A DNA stretch of 64,000 nucleotides from Bacteroidales bacterium (lineage in GTDB: Bacteria > Bacteroidota > Bacteroidia > Bacteroidales > JAIOZK01): contig JAIOZK010000009.1 in assembly GCA_021740625.1 (NCBI GenBank), forward strand, positions 1 through 64,000, read 5' to 3'. Position numbers and translations under genes: made by a program. This document shows, one piece after another, positions 18,136-29,200 of this stretch; the first letter of the stretch is position 1; each line of letters starts with the position of its first letter. Below the pieces are notes generated by a model. It was not told where the DNA came from. It worked only from the letters and a program-made list of their open reading frames with translations, and searched no databases.

Positions 18136-19998
18136 ATGAAAAAGCTTTTACTCTTTATACCAATCATTTTCCTGCTTGCGATTCCAGGCTATGGGCAGAA
18201 AAACAGTGATTTGCTCCGGCAAAGGAACAATGCCCCACAACGCGATCAAAAGGAGATCCTGGCCATGCAGTATTACCGCGACCAGAATTTTGAAAAGGCT
18301 GTGGTACTCTTTGAAGAACTGTATAAAAAGCAAAATAGTTCAAGATACTATTCCTATTACCTGAAGAGCCTGATCGAAACCCAGGACTACAAAACAGCCG
18401 AAAAAATTGCCAGAAGACAGGCAAGAAGAAATTCAGATTTTTATAAATTTCATATCGACCTGGGTTATATTTATTCCTTGCAGGATGAAATAGAGAAAGC
18501 CAATAAAGAATACAGAAATGTCATCGAAAACCTCCCTGCCAATGAAAACCTGATCAAATCCATTGCAAATTCATTTGCCGTGCGCGGACAAACTCAACTG
18601 GCGATCGAAACCCTGGAAAAAGGCAAAGCACTCATTCATAAAAAATATGCCTTCAACATGGAACTTGCCAGCAATTACTACCGCATCGGACAGTTTGATA
18701 AAATGGTGGAGGAATACCTGGAATACATCCGGTACAACGAAAGTGCATTGACAAGGATACAAAACAGGATGCAGTTCATGCTCGACGGACTGGCCGGGGA
18801 AAGCATACGAGCATCCCTGAGAAAGGGATTGCTAAAGCGAAACCAGGAAAACCCTGAGATCAGGCAATTTGCGGAAATGCTTTACTGGTTTTCACTGCAG
18901 GAAAAAGATTTTGAATTCGCCCTTATCCAGGCCAAAGCCATCGACCGGAGGTTTGACGAGAATGGCCTGCGTGTGCTCGACCTGGCCGAAATCAGCCTGG
19001 AGAATGATGATTACAACACAGCCATTCAGGCATTTGAATACATTATCGACAGAGGAAACAACAACCCATTTTACCTGAAAGCCAGGACCGGTCTGCTGAA
19101 AACCAAATTTGAAAAGATCACCCGTTCGGCCAGCAAGTCGGAAAAGGAGCTGAAAAAGCTCGACAAGGAATACATCAGCAGCTTGGATGAGATCGGCAGA
19201 AATGCCAGCACTGTGCGGCTGATGCGGGATCATGCACACTTACTTGCTTTTTACCTTGATAAACTGGAGGAGGCAACCGGGATACTGAATGAGGCCATCG
19301 AAACCAGAGGAGCAGCACCGCCCGATGTGGCCCTTTGCAAACTTGAACTCGGAGATATTTACCTTTTCCAGGACCTTGTATGGGAAGCTACCCTGCTCTA
19401 TTCACAGGTCGACAAAGCATTCAAAAACGACCCGCTTGGTCATGAAGCAAAATTAAGGAACGCCAAACTCTATTATTATATTGGTGAGTTTGAGTGGGCC
19501 AAAACCCAGCTTGATATTCTGAAAGCCGCTACTTCAAAACTTATCGCCAATGATGCACTGGAACTTTCCCTCATCATTCAGGACAATACCAATTACGACA
19601 GCACCACTTCCGAATTGGCTGCCTATGCCGCAGCCGATCTGCTTTATTACCAGAACAAAAAAGAACAGGCACTCCGCATGCTGGATTCCTTGCAGATAAT
19701 CACGGGCATGCATCCTATCAAGGATGAACTGTTGTTCAAGAAAGCGCAGATCTTCGAAAGCCTTGAAAAATATGAAACGGCCGACAGCCTTTATACAAGT
19801 GTACTGCAGGTTAATCCATATGAGAACATCAAAGCCGATAATGCCGTTTTCCGTCGCGCCCAGATGCAGGAAGAAATCTTCAAGAATAAGAGCAAAGCCC
19901 TTGAATTGTACCAGCAGTTGCTTACGGAATATCCCGGAAGCATTTTTACAACTGAAGCCAGGAAAAGGTTGAGGATGCTGAGAGGAGATGATATTTAA
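18136..19998 (+). CDS. Exported tetratricopeptide-repeat protein
   Basis: The 620-residue product starts at the ATG at 18136 with a signal peptide (MKKLLLFIPIIFLLAIPGYG, cleavage near GYGQ). An upstream in-frame TTG at 18064 overlaps the serS stop and would bury the signal peptide, so it was not used. The mature part is helical throughout, with TPR-like units (e.g. FEKAVVLFEELYKKQNSSRY, NTAIQAFEYIIDRGNNN) and a final pair resembling outer-membrane lipoprotein assembly TPRs (KALELYQQLLTEYPGSIFTT). There is no lipobox Cys and no enzymatic motif. Probably a periplasmic scaffold; partner unknown. Such genes often follow serS in Bacteroidota, but I cannot name it. Confidence 0.85.
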   Translation: MKKLLLFIPIIFLLAIPGYGQKNSDLLRQRNNAPQRDQKEILAMQYYRDQNFEKAVVLFEELYKKQNSSRYYSYYLKSLIETQDYKTAEKIARRQARRNSDFYKFHIDLGYIYSLQDEIEKANKEYRNVIENLPANENLIKSIANSFAVRGQTQLAIETLEKGKALIHKKYAFNMELASNYYRIGQFDKMVEEYLEYIRYNESALTRIQNRMQFMLDGLAGESIRASLRKGLLKRNQENPEIRQFAEMLYWFSLQEKDFEFALIQAKAIDRRFDENGLRVLDLAEISLENDDYNTAIQAFEYIIDRGNNNPFYLKARTGLLKTKFEKITRSASKSEKELKKLDKEYISSLDEIGRNASTVRLMRDHAHLLAFYLDKLEEATGILNEAIETRGAAPPDVALCKLELGDIYLFQDLVWEATLLYSQVDKAFKNDPLGHEAKLRNAKLYYYIGEFEWAKTQLDILKAATSKLIANDALELSLIIQDNTNYDSTTSELAAYAAADLLYYQNKKEQALRMLDSLQIITGMHPIKDELLFKKAQIFESLEKYETADSLYTSVLQVNPYENIKADNAVFRRAQMQEEIFKNKSKALELYQQLLTEYPGSIFTTEARKRLRMLRGDDI

Positions 19999-20039
19999 AA
20001 CTTCTTATACCTGATTTCATTTTTCATATGATATTTTGC

Positions 20040-20299
20040 CCTTTCAGGGCGCAGCAATGCGTTCGATCCAGTTCACAGGGTGATGCCCTGTGTTAAGGTA
20101 TGCTGGCCCTTCGGGCCGGAAATGAATGGTGCCACATCCTGGTTCAAGCACTCTCCGGAAATCTATCAATGATCAAATTGAAAATTCCCGGATGATTTCA
20201 GAAATTCACTTTCTCGGCCTGGCTGAAAGCCAAAAATATCATAGCAGGGTGCAACGGACCATGGAAAATTTGAACGGTACGGGGTAGCGCCCTGAAAGG
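20040..20299. repeat. Inverted-repeat element with internal hairpins (REP/MITE-like)
   Basis: The ends are a perfect 13-bp inverted repeat (CCTTTCAGGGCGC at 20040-20052 and its complement at 20287-20299). Inside are CACAGGG-tgatg-CCCTGTG (20074-20092) and GGCCC-TTC-GGGCC (20105-20117). It fills most of the 416-bp gap between the TPR gene and rsmA, which has no ORF. Similar CCCTTTCAGGGC / CAGGGTGATGCCCTG sequences are, from general knowledge, scattered in Bacteroidota genomes; function unknown. Confidence 0.7.
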
Positions 20300-20414
20300 A
20301 CAACATAAAAATCTTTGATACTGAATACATGACGAAAGAATGAATACTATTGTTTTAATGATACGTATCTATATTCCATAAGATGCCTATCTTCGTGAAG
20401 CTTAAAACAATTGT

Positions 20415-21182
20415 ATGCACATCAGGGCTAAAAAATCACTCGGACAACATTTCCTGAAAGATGAGAACATCGCATTGAAAATCATCGATGCCCTCGATCT
20501 GGAATTTAAAAATGTACTTGAGATCGGTCCAGGGACAGGTGTTCTTACAAAATATCTCGTTCAAAAAAAAGACATTAATTTAAAATGCATAGAAACCGAT
20601 CGCCTGGCATATGAGCATCTGAAAGAGCAATTCCCCGAAGAACAAGATAAATTCATTCTTGCAGATTTTTTAAATTTTGACCTGGATAAACTTTTTGCAG
20701 AAAATTTTGCGATCATCGGCAATTTCCCCTACAACATTTCCAGCCAGATCTTTTTTAAGGTCATCGATAACAGAGATAAAGTGCTGCAGGTAGTTTGCAT
20801 GATACAGAAAGAAGTTGCAGAACGCCTGTCTGCCGAAAAACGGACCAAAGCCTACGGGATACTGAGTGTGATCATGCAGACTTATTTTGAAATAGAATAC
20901 CTGTTTACAGTGAGTGAAAAAGTATTTGATCCTCCCCCGAGAGTGAAATCTGCTGTTATTAAACTAAAGAGAAACGATCGAAAGCAAATGGATTGCGACG
21001 AATCACTTTTCCGGAAAGTTGTTAAAACTGGTTTTAATTATCGCAGAAAAACTTTACGAAATTCTTTGAAAGGAATCCATCCTGATGTAAATCAACTTCC
21101 TGATAAATTCTTAAGTAAACGCGCCGAGGAACTCGGTGTTGAGGATTTTGAAGAGTTAACAAGAAGTATTGAAAGTTTGTAA
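20415..21182 (+). CDS. rsmA: 16S rRNA (adenine1518/1519-N6) dimethyltransferase
   Basis: A 255-residue KsgA/RsmA, which dimethylates two adjacent adenines in helix 45 of 16S rRNA late in 30S assembly. The family opening AKKSLGQHFLKDENIALKI is present. SAM-binding motif I reads EIGPGTGVLT (about 37-46), motif IV NFPYNISSQIFF, and the C-terminal part carries VFDPPPRVKSAVIKL and FNYRRKTLRNSLKG. Length is normal. It starts just after the inverted-repeat element; no clear promoter pair was found. Confidence 0.98.
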   Translation: MHIRAKKSLGQHFLKDENIALKIIDALDLEFKNVLEIGPGTGVLTKYLVQKKDINLKCIETDRLAYEHLKEQFPEEQDKFILADFLNFDLDKLFAENFAIIGNFPYNISSQIFFKVIDNRDKVLQVVCMIQKEVAERLSAEKRTKAYGILSVIMQTYFEIEYLFTVSEKVFDPPPRVKSAVIKLKRNDRKQMDCDESLFRKVVKTGFNYRRKTLRNSLKGIHPDVNQLPDKFLSKRAEELGVEDFEELTRSIESL

Positions 21183-21269
21183 GTATGGTTTCTTAATAAA
21201 TTTGAAAAAACAGTTTTATTTGACTTTCGGGAAATCAAACCATAATTTTATCACGTCAAATACCTTAAT

Positions 21270-24200
21270 ATGAAAACCATATCAGCAAAACTTGTTTTTT
21301 TCTTTTTCATTTTAACTTCTCCTTTTTATATCTATTCCCAAGATATTAAAAGAACCAACTTCTGGTATTTCGGACTGAATGCAGGACTTGATTTTAACAG
21401 TGGACAACCTATACCTGTACAGGATGGAAAAATGAACGACCATACCTATGCCGGAAATATTACCATGAGCGATACCAATGGTCAGCTTTTATTTTATACC
21501 AATGGTGATCGTTTGTGGAATAGGAATCATGGAATTATTTCTAATAATTTCATGACCGTATCTCAGCAAATTGTTTCTTTTCCTGTAAATGACTCCGATC
21601 ATCTCTATTACGTTTTTGCTGTGCCTTACTTTCATTTTCCCACAAATTATTACTACACTCTTTACGCAATCATAGATATGAACATGAACAATGGACTTGG
21701 CGGGGTAAGCCAGGAACCCACAATAATTGATGCTGCCTGGGATGCTGCCGAACATATTACAGCAGTAAAACACAGGAATAAGGAAGATATGTGGGTGATA
21801 ACCAGGAAATATACCGAAAACAAATTTGCCTCCTTCAAAGTAACTTCTGATGGATTAAACCTAACCCCGGTTTTGAGTGATGCCCCTGATCCTGATTTTG
21901 CAAGCCTTTCAAGAAATGGAGAAATGGTAGTTTCATATGACAAAGAATATTTAATCTGCTGCCATTATGGTAGTTTAAATGATTATGATGATTGGATTGA
22001 GGTATGTAAGTTTAATGATTTGACAGGCTCCGTCGATTTCTTGTATTATTTTAAAATACGGCAAGGCGATACGATCTTTAATCCATACGGAGCAGAATTT
22101 TCCCCGGATTCCAGATACTTGTACCTTGCTTTCGAGGTTATCCATGGTAACGCAGACAAAGGTTGTGTTTATCAATATGATGTTGCAACAATAGAAGATT
22201 CTGCAAGTTTTTTACAGTCGGCCATAGAAGTTGGTTCCGGAGTAAGGAATTTTGGAATGCAGTTAGCCTCAGATGGGAAAATATATGTTTCTTCATCCCA
22301 TCCGGATGGCTGGCCGTATCTGGCTGTTATTCACAAACCCTGGATGAGAGGCGATGATTGTCAGTATGTGGATATGGGTGTGAACCTTGATCCGGGAGCC
22401 CCTTTTGTATCACTCCCTAATTTCGTTCTGGATTACCTCTACCGCTTCGATTTTGATGGAACATGCGAAGGAGATTCATTTCAATTTACTTCATTTTTCA
22501 TTCCCGAACCACAATATATTTTATGGAATTTTGATGACCCGATCTCAGGGAACAATACTTCAAATGAGCTTAATCCTGTACATGTTTTTTCGGATGGCGG
22601 TGAATACGAAGTTTCTGCTTACGTGGTTTACCAGGGGGGAAGAATCGAAGAAACGTCCAGAAAGGTGAAAGTGGAATACAAACCCGAACCTGATCTGGGA
22701 CAGGATACTGCCCTATGCGAAGGCGAAGAAATCATCCTGGACGCCGATTGCGGCACTCATTTTTATACATGGAGCACCGGGGCATTTGGGACCAAACAAA
22801 TCACAGTGTCCGACACGGGGTGGTATTGGGTGAAAGTAACAAGTACAGCCGGTTGTTTTGAATATGATTCCATTCATATTGCGTTTCATCCTAAACCTAT
22901 CGCCGATACAAGTCAGTTGGTGGTCAGCCCGACCACATGTGGAGGCAGTACCGGTGCGATTAAGGGGTTGCAGTTTTCAGGCGCTTCGTCCTTTTCCTAT
23001 ACCTGGACCGATGACCTGGGCAATCCAATTTCAAATAATCCCGACATTTTTCATCTTCCCGTAGGAAGTTATACCTTGCATGTTACCGATAGCAATAATT
23101 GCACAACTGCTTTCGGCCCATTTCAAATTTATGATGCAGGGGATGTTTTGATTGAAGCTGTCGATTTTTTTTCCGAGCATTGTGATCAGCAGGACGGGAT
23201 AATTGATATAACGGCAGTTTCAGGTCTGAGTGATATGCTTTTTTATTCTATCGACAATGGAAATACTTATCTTACCAATGAAGGATATTTTGATGGCTTA
23301 CCGGCCGGATCATATGCTGTGCGCGTAAAAGATTCGTCCGATTGCCAGGATGTTTATATATACAACCCCATCGTTCTTGAAAACACTCCTGGTCCGGAAA
23401 TTATCGATCTTTTGATTACCCATTGCTCCGGGGGCCTGAACAATGGTGAAATTGAGATTATTGCAGCCGGTTCGAGCGATACTTTGTATTATTCAATCGA
23501 CAATGGTGCTACATTTCAGACCAATAATGCTTTGTTCCAGAATTTGGCACCGGGTACTTACCAGTGTATTGTAAAGGATGCGTTCGGATGCGAAAATATT
23601 TTTGTAGTTGAAATAAGCGATGGCAGCATTATCCCTTTGCAAGCCATTGCCGGCGCAGATGAGGCCTGTCCCGGAAATGCTGCTTATGTACCTTTGCTGG
23701 TAGATAATTTTCAGGAAATTGCTGGTTTTAAAGTCAATCTGTTATATAACAACAATTTGCTGGAGTGCCTGGGCTATGCCAATCCCGATGCTCAACTTGA
23801 GGATTCACTTGAGGCAGTTGTTTATCCTGCTGAAGGAAGGGTAGAACTTAGCTGGTCATCCCAGCTGGTTTCATTAAACAACCAAAGCCTGCTGGCAGAA
23901 CTGGCTTTCACTTCACTCGACCCTGGCGTTAGCCAGGTGGAATGGGACGGGGAGGCAGGATCCTATTATTTCCATAACGGCCAGGGTGAAAGTGTTCCGG
24001 CTAATTTTGTAACAGGCAATGTTAAAGTTTATAAAGAAGTTGTTGTAGAAATATCTGATCATGAAGAAGTATGCCAGGGTGAAGAACTTGTTCTGCTGCC
24101 CGTGGTTACCATAAGCAACGGTCAAACGGAATTTTTGTGGATATATCCGGGTGGAGATACATCTCACAATTGGATACAGCATATTTATAATATTCAAACT

Positions 24201-24797
24201 TCCGAAGCAGGAATGTATAATCTTCTTGTTACTGATGAATATAATTGCAGTGCAGAAGTTGATGTTGAAGTAGTTGTGCATGAAAGTCCTTTACCTGCTT
24301 TCTACGCTCAGGATACGATTATCACAAATGAAGTATTTGATCTTGATGCAGGTGCAGGTTTTATTTCATATCAATGGTATTCAGGAGATACAAATCGTAT
24401 GCTAACTATTGATACAAGCGGATGGTACGGCGTTACTGTTGAATCCGAAGAAGCATGTTTTGGGGATGACTCGGTTTATGTGTTGTTTCAAGAAATAATC
24501 CCACCTGAACAAATTGAGTTATACTTACCCAATGCCTTCTCGCCCAATCAGGATGGGCTTAATGATCATTTCAAAATTATTAATTCACCGGTTTCGATTT
24601 CTTCCTTTCATTTAATGATCTTTAACCGTTGGGGGCAGCTAATTTTTGAAACCGATGATTTGAACAAAGGCTGGGATGGAACTTATAATGGTGATCCGGT
24701 AAATGAGGGTGTTTATACTTATAGAATAGATTATTCCATTAAACAGCAAAGTGAAATTGGTCAAAAATTATTTGGAACCGTTGCGGTGATTAGATAA
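21270..24797 (+). CDS. Secreted T9SS type B protein with WD40-like, PKD, SprB-like and cohesin-like parts
   Basis: A 1175-residue exported protein with a signal peptide (MKTISAKLVFFFFILTSPFY, cleavage near IYSQ). Residues about 25-390 form a beta-propeller-like region (NFWYFGLNAGLDFNSGQ). A PKD domain follows (QYILWNFDDPISGNNTSNEL, about 405-475). SprB-like repeats each contain YSIDNG (about 550-790). Then comes a stretch resembling a cohesin (IAGFKVNLLYNNNLLECLGY, about 825-925) and two Ig-like SPXG units. The last ~90 residues are a type B (CHU_C, gliding-motility-associated) sorting domain: LPNAFSPNQDGLNDHFKI, FNRWGQLIFE, WDGTYNGDPVNEGVYTYRI. This predicts T9SS secretion. It is a probable adhesin or matrix protein with no visible active site. 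Confidence 0.9.
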   Translation: MKTISAKLVFFFFILTSPFYIYSQDIKRTNFWYFGLNAGLDFNSGQPIPVQDGKMNDHTYAGNITMSDTNGQLLFYTNGDRLWNRNHGIISNNFMTVSQQIVSFPVNDSDHLYYVFAVPYFHFPTNYYYTLYAIIDMNMNNGLGGVSQEPTIIDAAWDAAEHITAVKHRNKEDMWVITRKYTENKFASFKVTSDGLNLTPVLSDAPDPDFASLSRNGEMVVSYDKEYLICCHYGSLNDYDDWIEVCKFNDLTGSVDFLYYFKIRQGDTIFNPYGAEFSPDSRYLYLAFEVIHGNADKGCVYQYDVATIEDSASFLQSAIEVGSGVRNFGMQLASDGKIYVSSSHPDGWPYLAVIHKPWMRGDDCQYVDMGVNLDPGAPFVSLPNFVLDYLYRFDFDGTCEGDSFQFTSFFIPEPQYILWNFDDPISGNNTSNELNPVHVFSDGGEYEVSAYVVYQGGRIEETSRKVKVEYKPEPDLGQDTALCEGEEIILDADCGTHFYTWSTGAFGTKQITVSDTGWYWVKVTSTAGCFEYDSIHIAFHPKPIADTSQLVVSPTTCGGSTGAIKGLQFSGASSFSYTWTDDLGNPISNNPDIFHLPVGSYTLHVTDSNNCTTAFGPFQIYDAGDVLIEAVDFFSEHCDQQDGIIDITAVSGLSDMLFYSIDNGNTYLTNEGYFDGLPAGSYAVRVKDSSDCQDVYIYNPIVLENTPGPEIIDLLITHCSGGLNNGEIEIIAAGSSDTLYYSIDNGATFQTNNALFQNLAPGTYQCIVKDAFGCENIFVVEISDGSIIPLQAIAGADEACPGNAAYVPLLVDNFQEIAGFKVNLLYNNNLLECLGYANPDAQLEDSLEAVVYPAEGRVELSWSSQLVSLNNQSLLAELAFTSLDPGVSQVEWDGEAGSYYFHNGQGESVPANFVTGNVKVYKEVVVEISDHEEVCQGEELVLLPVVTISNGQTEFLWIYPGGDTSHNWIQHIYNIQTSEAGMYNLLVTDEYNCSAEVDVEVVVHESPLPAFYAQDTIITNEVFDLDAGAGFISYQWYSGDTNRMLTIDTSGWYGVTVESEEACFGDDSVYVLFQEIIPPEQIELYLPNAFSPNQDGLNDHFKIINSPVSISSFHLMIFNRWGQLIFETDDLNKGWDGTYNGDPVNEGVYTYRIDYSIKQQSEIGQKLFGTVAVIR

Positions 24798-24843
24798 AAG
24801 AAAAAAAATCAAATGCGATATAATACCAAACTTTCAAATTTGA

Positions 24844-24875
24844 TTCATCCATCCAATCATTCATCCATCCAATTA
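24844..24875. repeat. 16-bp tandem duplication of an ATCC-rich unit
   Basis: TTCATCCATCCAATCA is followed directly by TTCATCCATCCAATTA in the 85-bp gap between two convergent genes. An 8-bp inverted repeat (AATCAAAT 24807-24814 / ATTTGATT 24838-24845) precedes it and could end transcription weakly from either side. Confidence 0.6.
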
Positions 24876-24882
24876 TCCTGTC

Positions 24883-26223
24883 CTAATACTCCGAAATAAT
24901 ACTTCCCGTAATTCTGAGCAATTCAGTATGACTGTCGATCATATTGTAAATGGCCTCGAGCCGGCCGATGGCTGCATTCAGGTATATTAGTTGAACATCC
25001 CGGTAGTTGAAGGAATTGATAGCACCACGCCTGAATTTTTCGTTGGAAATGTCCAGATTCAGGCGGGCGCTTTCCAGGTTCACTTCCGAAACATCATAAA
25101 GTTGTTTCCTGATACGGTAAAGCTCGTAAAAATTGACCAGCCTGTTAAAGAGACTTTGTTCAAGTTCTGCAATACCCAGCTCACCTATTTTCTCTTCCAA
25201 CTGTGCGTTCTGTATGGCCCGGCGCACATTTCCGCCATTTGATAGGTTAAAACTCAAACTGAGATTGGCATATGCATCATATGAATTGCTAAAGCCCGTG
25301 GAAAGATTCATGATCTCAGTCCGGGTATTATAATGATCTGCGCCAGCATTCAATGATAAACTTGGATACAGGGCACTTTTCTGGTAACTGACCTCCTTTT
25401 GCAGTATCTCCAGGTTGATATACTGGTTCTGCAGATTTTTGTTGTCCGACAACATTTTTTCCTGCAGATTGTCCAATTGGTATTGCGGGGCCTCAAAATA
25501 AAAGGTATCCGTTAGCTGGTAATTTGTATTGGCATCGTCGGCCAGCAAAAGGTGAAGGTTGAGCAAAGCATTTTTCAAGTTCAGTTCCTGCAAAAGATAA
25601 TTTGTAGAATCATTGAGAAAGGCATTTTTGGCCTGCAAAACGTCATAGGTAACCGAACTGCCAATCTCCTTTTTCATCATCTCATAATCGTATCGGTCGG
25701 CCGAGAGGCTTTTTACATCTTCAAGCACCGCAAGTTTTTCCTCTTCGAGCAGCACTTTATAATAGGCAAGGATGATACTCTGTATGGTGTTCTCTACAAC
25801 AACGGCTGCATTGCCTTCTGTAAAACTTTCAAGCAATTCGAGTTTGTTCTTACTGATGTTTACCGCAAAACCATCAAACAAAGTCCAGTTCAGGTTTACA
25901 AAAGGACTGATGGAATTTGTAAGAATCTCGCTTCTTTCACCGGGACTAGTCGAAGAAGCTTGGTTATCGTAGCGGTTGTTCTGGCGCAAACCAAGGGAAA
26001 CAATAGGATAACGTCCCGCCAGTCCCCAGGCATTGTTGTTCTGAGCGATCTTTACATCCTTTTCTGCGATCAGGATCTGATAATTTTTTTCAAGTCCGAT
26101 CCGGATCGCATCCTGCAGGCTCAGTTGTATTTGTGTCTTGCCCGGGATGACAAGAATCATGATCAGACCAAGCAAATAGAGGAATCTGGGCAAAACAATA
26201 TTTTCTAAAACACTCATTCTCAT
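24883..26223 (-). CDS. TolC-family outer-membrane efflux protein
   Basis: A 446-residue protein with a signal peptide (cleavage near PGKTQ at about 31) and the duplicated helical/beta pattern of TolC (outer membrane efflux protein) families, with long heptad-rich helices such as NTIQSIILAYYKVLLEEEKL. It forms the outer-membrane channel of the tripartite pump encoded here. Its ATG (26223-26221) overlaps the TGA of the RND gene in an ATGA arrangement, showing translational coupling. It is the last gene of the three-gene minus-strand operon. Length is within the usual range. Confidence 0.93.
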   Translation of the reverse strand: MRMSVLENIVLPRFLYLLGLIMILVIPGKTQIQLSLQDAIRIGLEKNYQILIAEKDVKIAQNNNAWGLAGRYPIVSLGLRQNNRYDNQASSTSPGERSEILTNSISPFVNLNWTLFDGFAVNISKNKLELLESFTEGNAAVVVENTIQSIILAYYKVLLEEEKLAVLEDVKSLSADRYDYEMMKKEIGSSVTYDVLQAKNAFLNDSTNYLLQELNLKNALLNLHLLLADDANTNYQLTDTFYFEAPQYQLDNLQEKMLSDNKNLQNQYINLEILQKEVSYQKSALYPSLSLNAGADHYNTRTEIMNLSTGFSNSYDAYANLSLSFNLSNGGNVRRAIQNAQLEEKIGELGIAELEQSLFNRLVNFYELYRIRKQLYDVSEVNLESARLNLDISNEKFRRGAINSFNYRDVQLIYLNAAIGRLEAIYNMIDSHTELLRITGSIISEY

Positions 26224-29200
26224 CAGTCTATTCTTTTGTTATGCTGGATAATAGCAGGCTCCATTTCTTCGGCTAAGGGTTTTTTCCTGATATCCGGATT
26301 ATTCTGCCAGTACGATCTTAAAGTTCTCATGGCGTACATTCCCCATACCCGGATATCATTCAACGTAACGATAAGTACCGGGAAAAACAACAATATAAAA
26401 CCTGTACCGATCATTACGCCATAGGCCAGGGATACGGCCATGGGAATGAGGAACTGCGCCTGGAAGCTTGTTTCGAGGATGATGGGATACAATCCCACCG
26501 TGGTGGTGATGGTCGTGAGCACGATAGCCCGGAACCTGGCCAAACCTGCTTCGAAGGCAGCCTGCTTCACACTTTTCCCTTCCAACAGCAAGGTATTGTA
26601 CTTGGCCAGGAATACTACAGCATCATTGATGATCACTCCCGAGAGGGCCACCATGCCCCAGGCGCTTAACATGGAAACCGGTATTCCTTCTATTCCATGA
26701 CCCATTACAGCTCCCAGCCATCCCAGTGGGATCATCATCAAAATGATGAAACCCTGGGAAAAAGATTTAAAATGCACCATGATTACCAGGACCATCACAA
26801 AGAAAGCAACCATAAAATATTTCATCAACTCATCACTTGCTTCGTTACTGGTTTTTTGCTGACCCTGGAATGCAAAATCGACTCCCGGGTATTTGGCCTG
26901 GATCTTTGGTATCACATCCTTTCTTACTTTCTCGAGAAGCGGTGGTACGGGTTCATAGGGATCTACCAGGTCGGCATCGATCCGGATCTCCCGGTAGCCG
27001 TTGTAACGGCTGATGTTCACCGGTCCGCGTTTGATTGCGTAACTGGCCACCTCCGACAGCGGATATTCCCCCCTGGGTGTTTTGATCTTCATATCTTCCA
27101 GTTGCCCGAGGGAGATCCTGTCCTGTTTCGGGTATCTTACCCAAACACGGACTTCATCCTTTCCTGCCTGCAGTCGTTGCGCCTGTCCACCAAAGAAACC
27201 CTGGCGCACCTGTTTGGCAATTTCATCCCGGTCGAGTCCGAGAAAATAAGCCCTGGGTTTGGGGTCTAGTCGAACTTCCCTTTTTCCCAGTGCATTGCTG
27301 TTGGTGATGTCTTTGAGGGCTTCAAAATCCTGCAGTTCGGCCATCATTATGTCTTTGGCCAGATTCAGTTCCTCCAGGTTTTTTCCAAGCAGGCTGATGG
27401 ATACCGGGGCACCCCAGCGGTTGGTTCCCCCCACCGTAAATTTCTCGGCCTCTGGCATGGGACCTATCTTCTCCTGTATGCGGTTGGCAATTTCAAAGCT
27501 GGAAACAGGGCTGCCTTCCATGTCGCGCAGTTGCACAAAAATATTTCCGGCATGTGCACCTGTTTCCTGACCATTAAAAGAACTGCCCATGTTAATATAA
27601 GTATATTCAACGAAAGTGGTATCCTTGAGCTCTTCCATTAATTCATCATTGACCTCCCACACGGCATCTTCGAACCTGTGCAGGTATGTCATGGTTTGCT
27701 TTTCACCTTCCCCGGGTTTAAAAGCCACATTGATATTGAAGAAATCGAAGGGGATGGTCGGGAAAAAAGTAGCTTTTATAAAACCTCCGCTGAACAATCC
27801 ACTGGTGATCAGGATCAGGGCAATGGGGGTAAAAACGATGATCCATTTCCACTTTAACAAAAAGCGTAAAACCTTTGCATACAATCGATCCCGCATCAGG
27901 ATCAGGAAATCGTCAAGTCCTTTCCGGATGTGTCTGCCCCATCCCTGCCTGGATTTGGGTCGTAGTATATATTTGCTGCCGACATGCGCCGGGAGTACAA
28001 AAAACGCTTCAAACAAGGAAAAGAAGAGGCTGAAGATTACCACGAAGGCCATTTCAAACATCATCTCCATTCTGCCCTGCAGGAAAAGAAGGGGTGAAAA
28101 GGCAATGATGGTGGTGGTTACGGAAGTTGCCACAGCAGGCAGTACTTCCATGGTTCCGTCGATAGCCGCCCTTTTCGGACTTTTCCCTTTTTCGAAATGG
28201 GTATAAATATTTTCAGCGATCACGATACCATCGTCCACCAGGATCCCGATCACCAGGATCATTCCGAATAGGGAGATCATATTGATGGTGATCCCGTAGG
28301 AAGCAGCCAGAATAAACATCCCCAGGAAAGAAGCCGGGATGCCGAATGCCACCCAGAAAGACAAGCGCAGGCTGAGGAACATTCCCAGTGCGATCAGGAC
28401 CAGCAGCAGACCGATGCCGCCGTTCCTGTATAGCAATTGCAGGCGGGCATCCAGCATTTCGCGGAAATTATAGGTGATCTCCAGGGTAACCTCATTGTGT
28501 GTTTCATTGAACTCTTTTACATAGTCCTTCACATAGCGGGTGATCTCATCCAGGTCTTCTTCCGATAGCTTGCGGATCTGAAAAGTGATGTTCCTGTCCC
28601 CATTCAGGAAGGAGGCCTGTGGAACATCCGCAAATTTCAGCTTCACCTCCGCTACATCCCTGATGAGGAGTCTGCTGCCATCAGGATTTGCACGGATCAC
28701 GATGGATCCGATGTCCTCGGGATCAACAGATCGGTTGCGTGAACGGATCAGGATCTCTTCCTCCTGTGATCGTATCATGCCCGCGGAAACATCCCGGTTG
28801 TTCAGGGCAATGGCCCTTGCGATCTCGTCGAAAGTCAACTGGTAACGCAGAAGATTCTCCTCACTGACTTCTACCGAAATCTCCAGGTCGGGATATCCCT
28901 GCACACTGACCTGCGACATCACACCTGAGTTCAGGAAATCGTATTCAATCTCATCGGCAAGACGTTTTAGTGAAAGCAGATCAACATCACCGTATAGGCC
29001 TACGAACATTGCATTCGTAGTTGCCCTGACCTTAAAAACGATGGGTTTTTCGGCATCCACAGGAAAACTGCTGATACCGTCTACCGCATTTTTCACTTCT
29101 GTAAGGGTTTCATCAATATCATATTCACCTGTTGTAGTTATCCGCACAGAAGAAAAGTTCTCGGAAGAAGTGCTGTTGATCTCCTTGATCCCCACAATGC

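Noticed and set aside
20040-20299. Remnant coding region in the rsmA upstream gap
   Set aside because: All six frames are broken and the structure is explained by inverted repeats.
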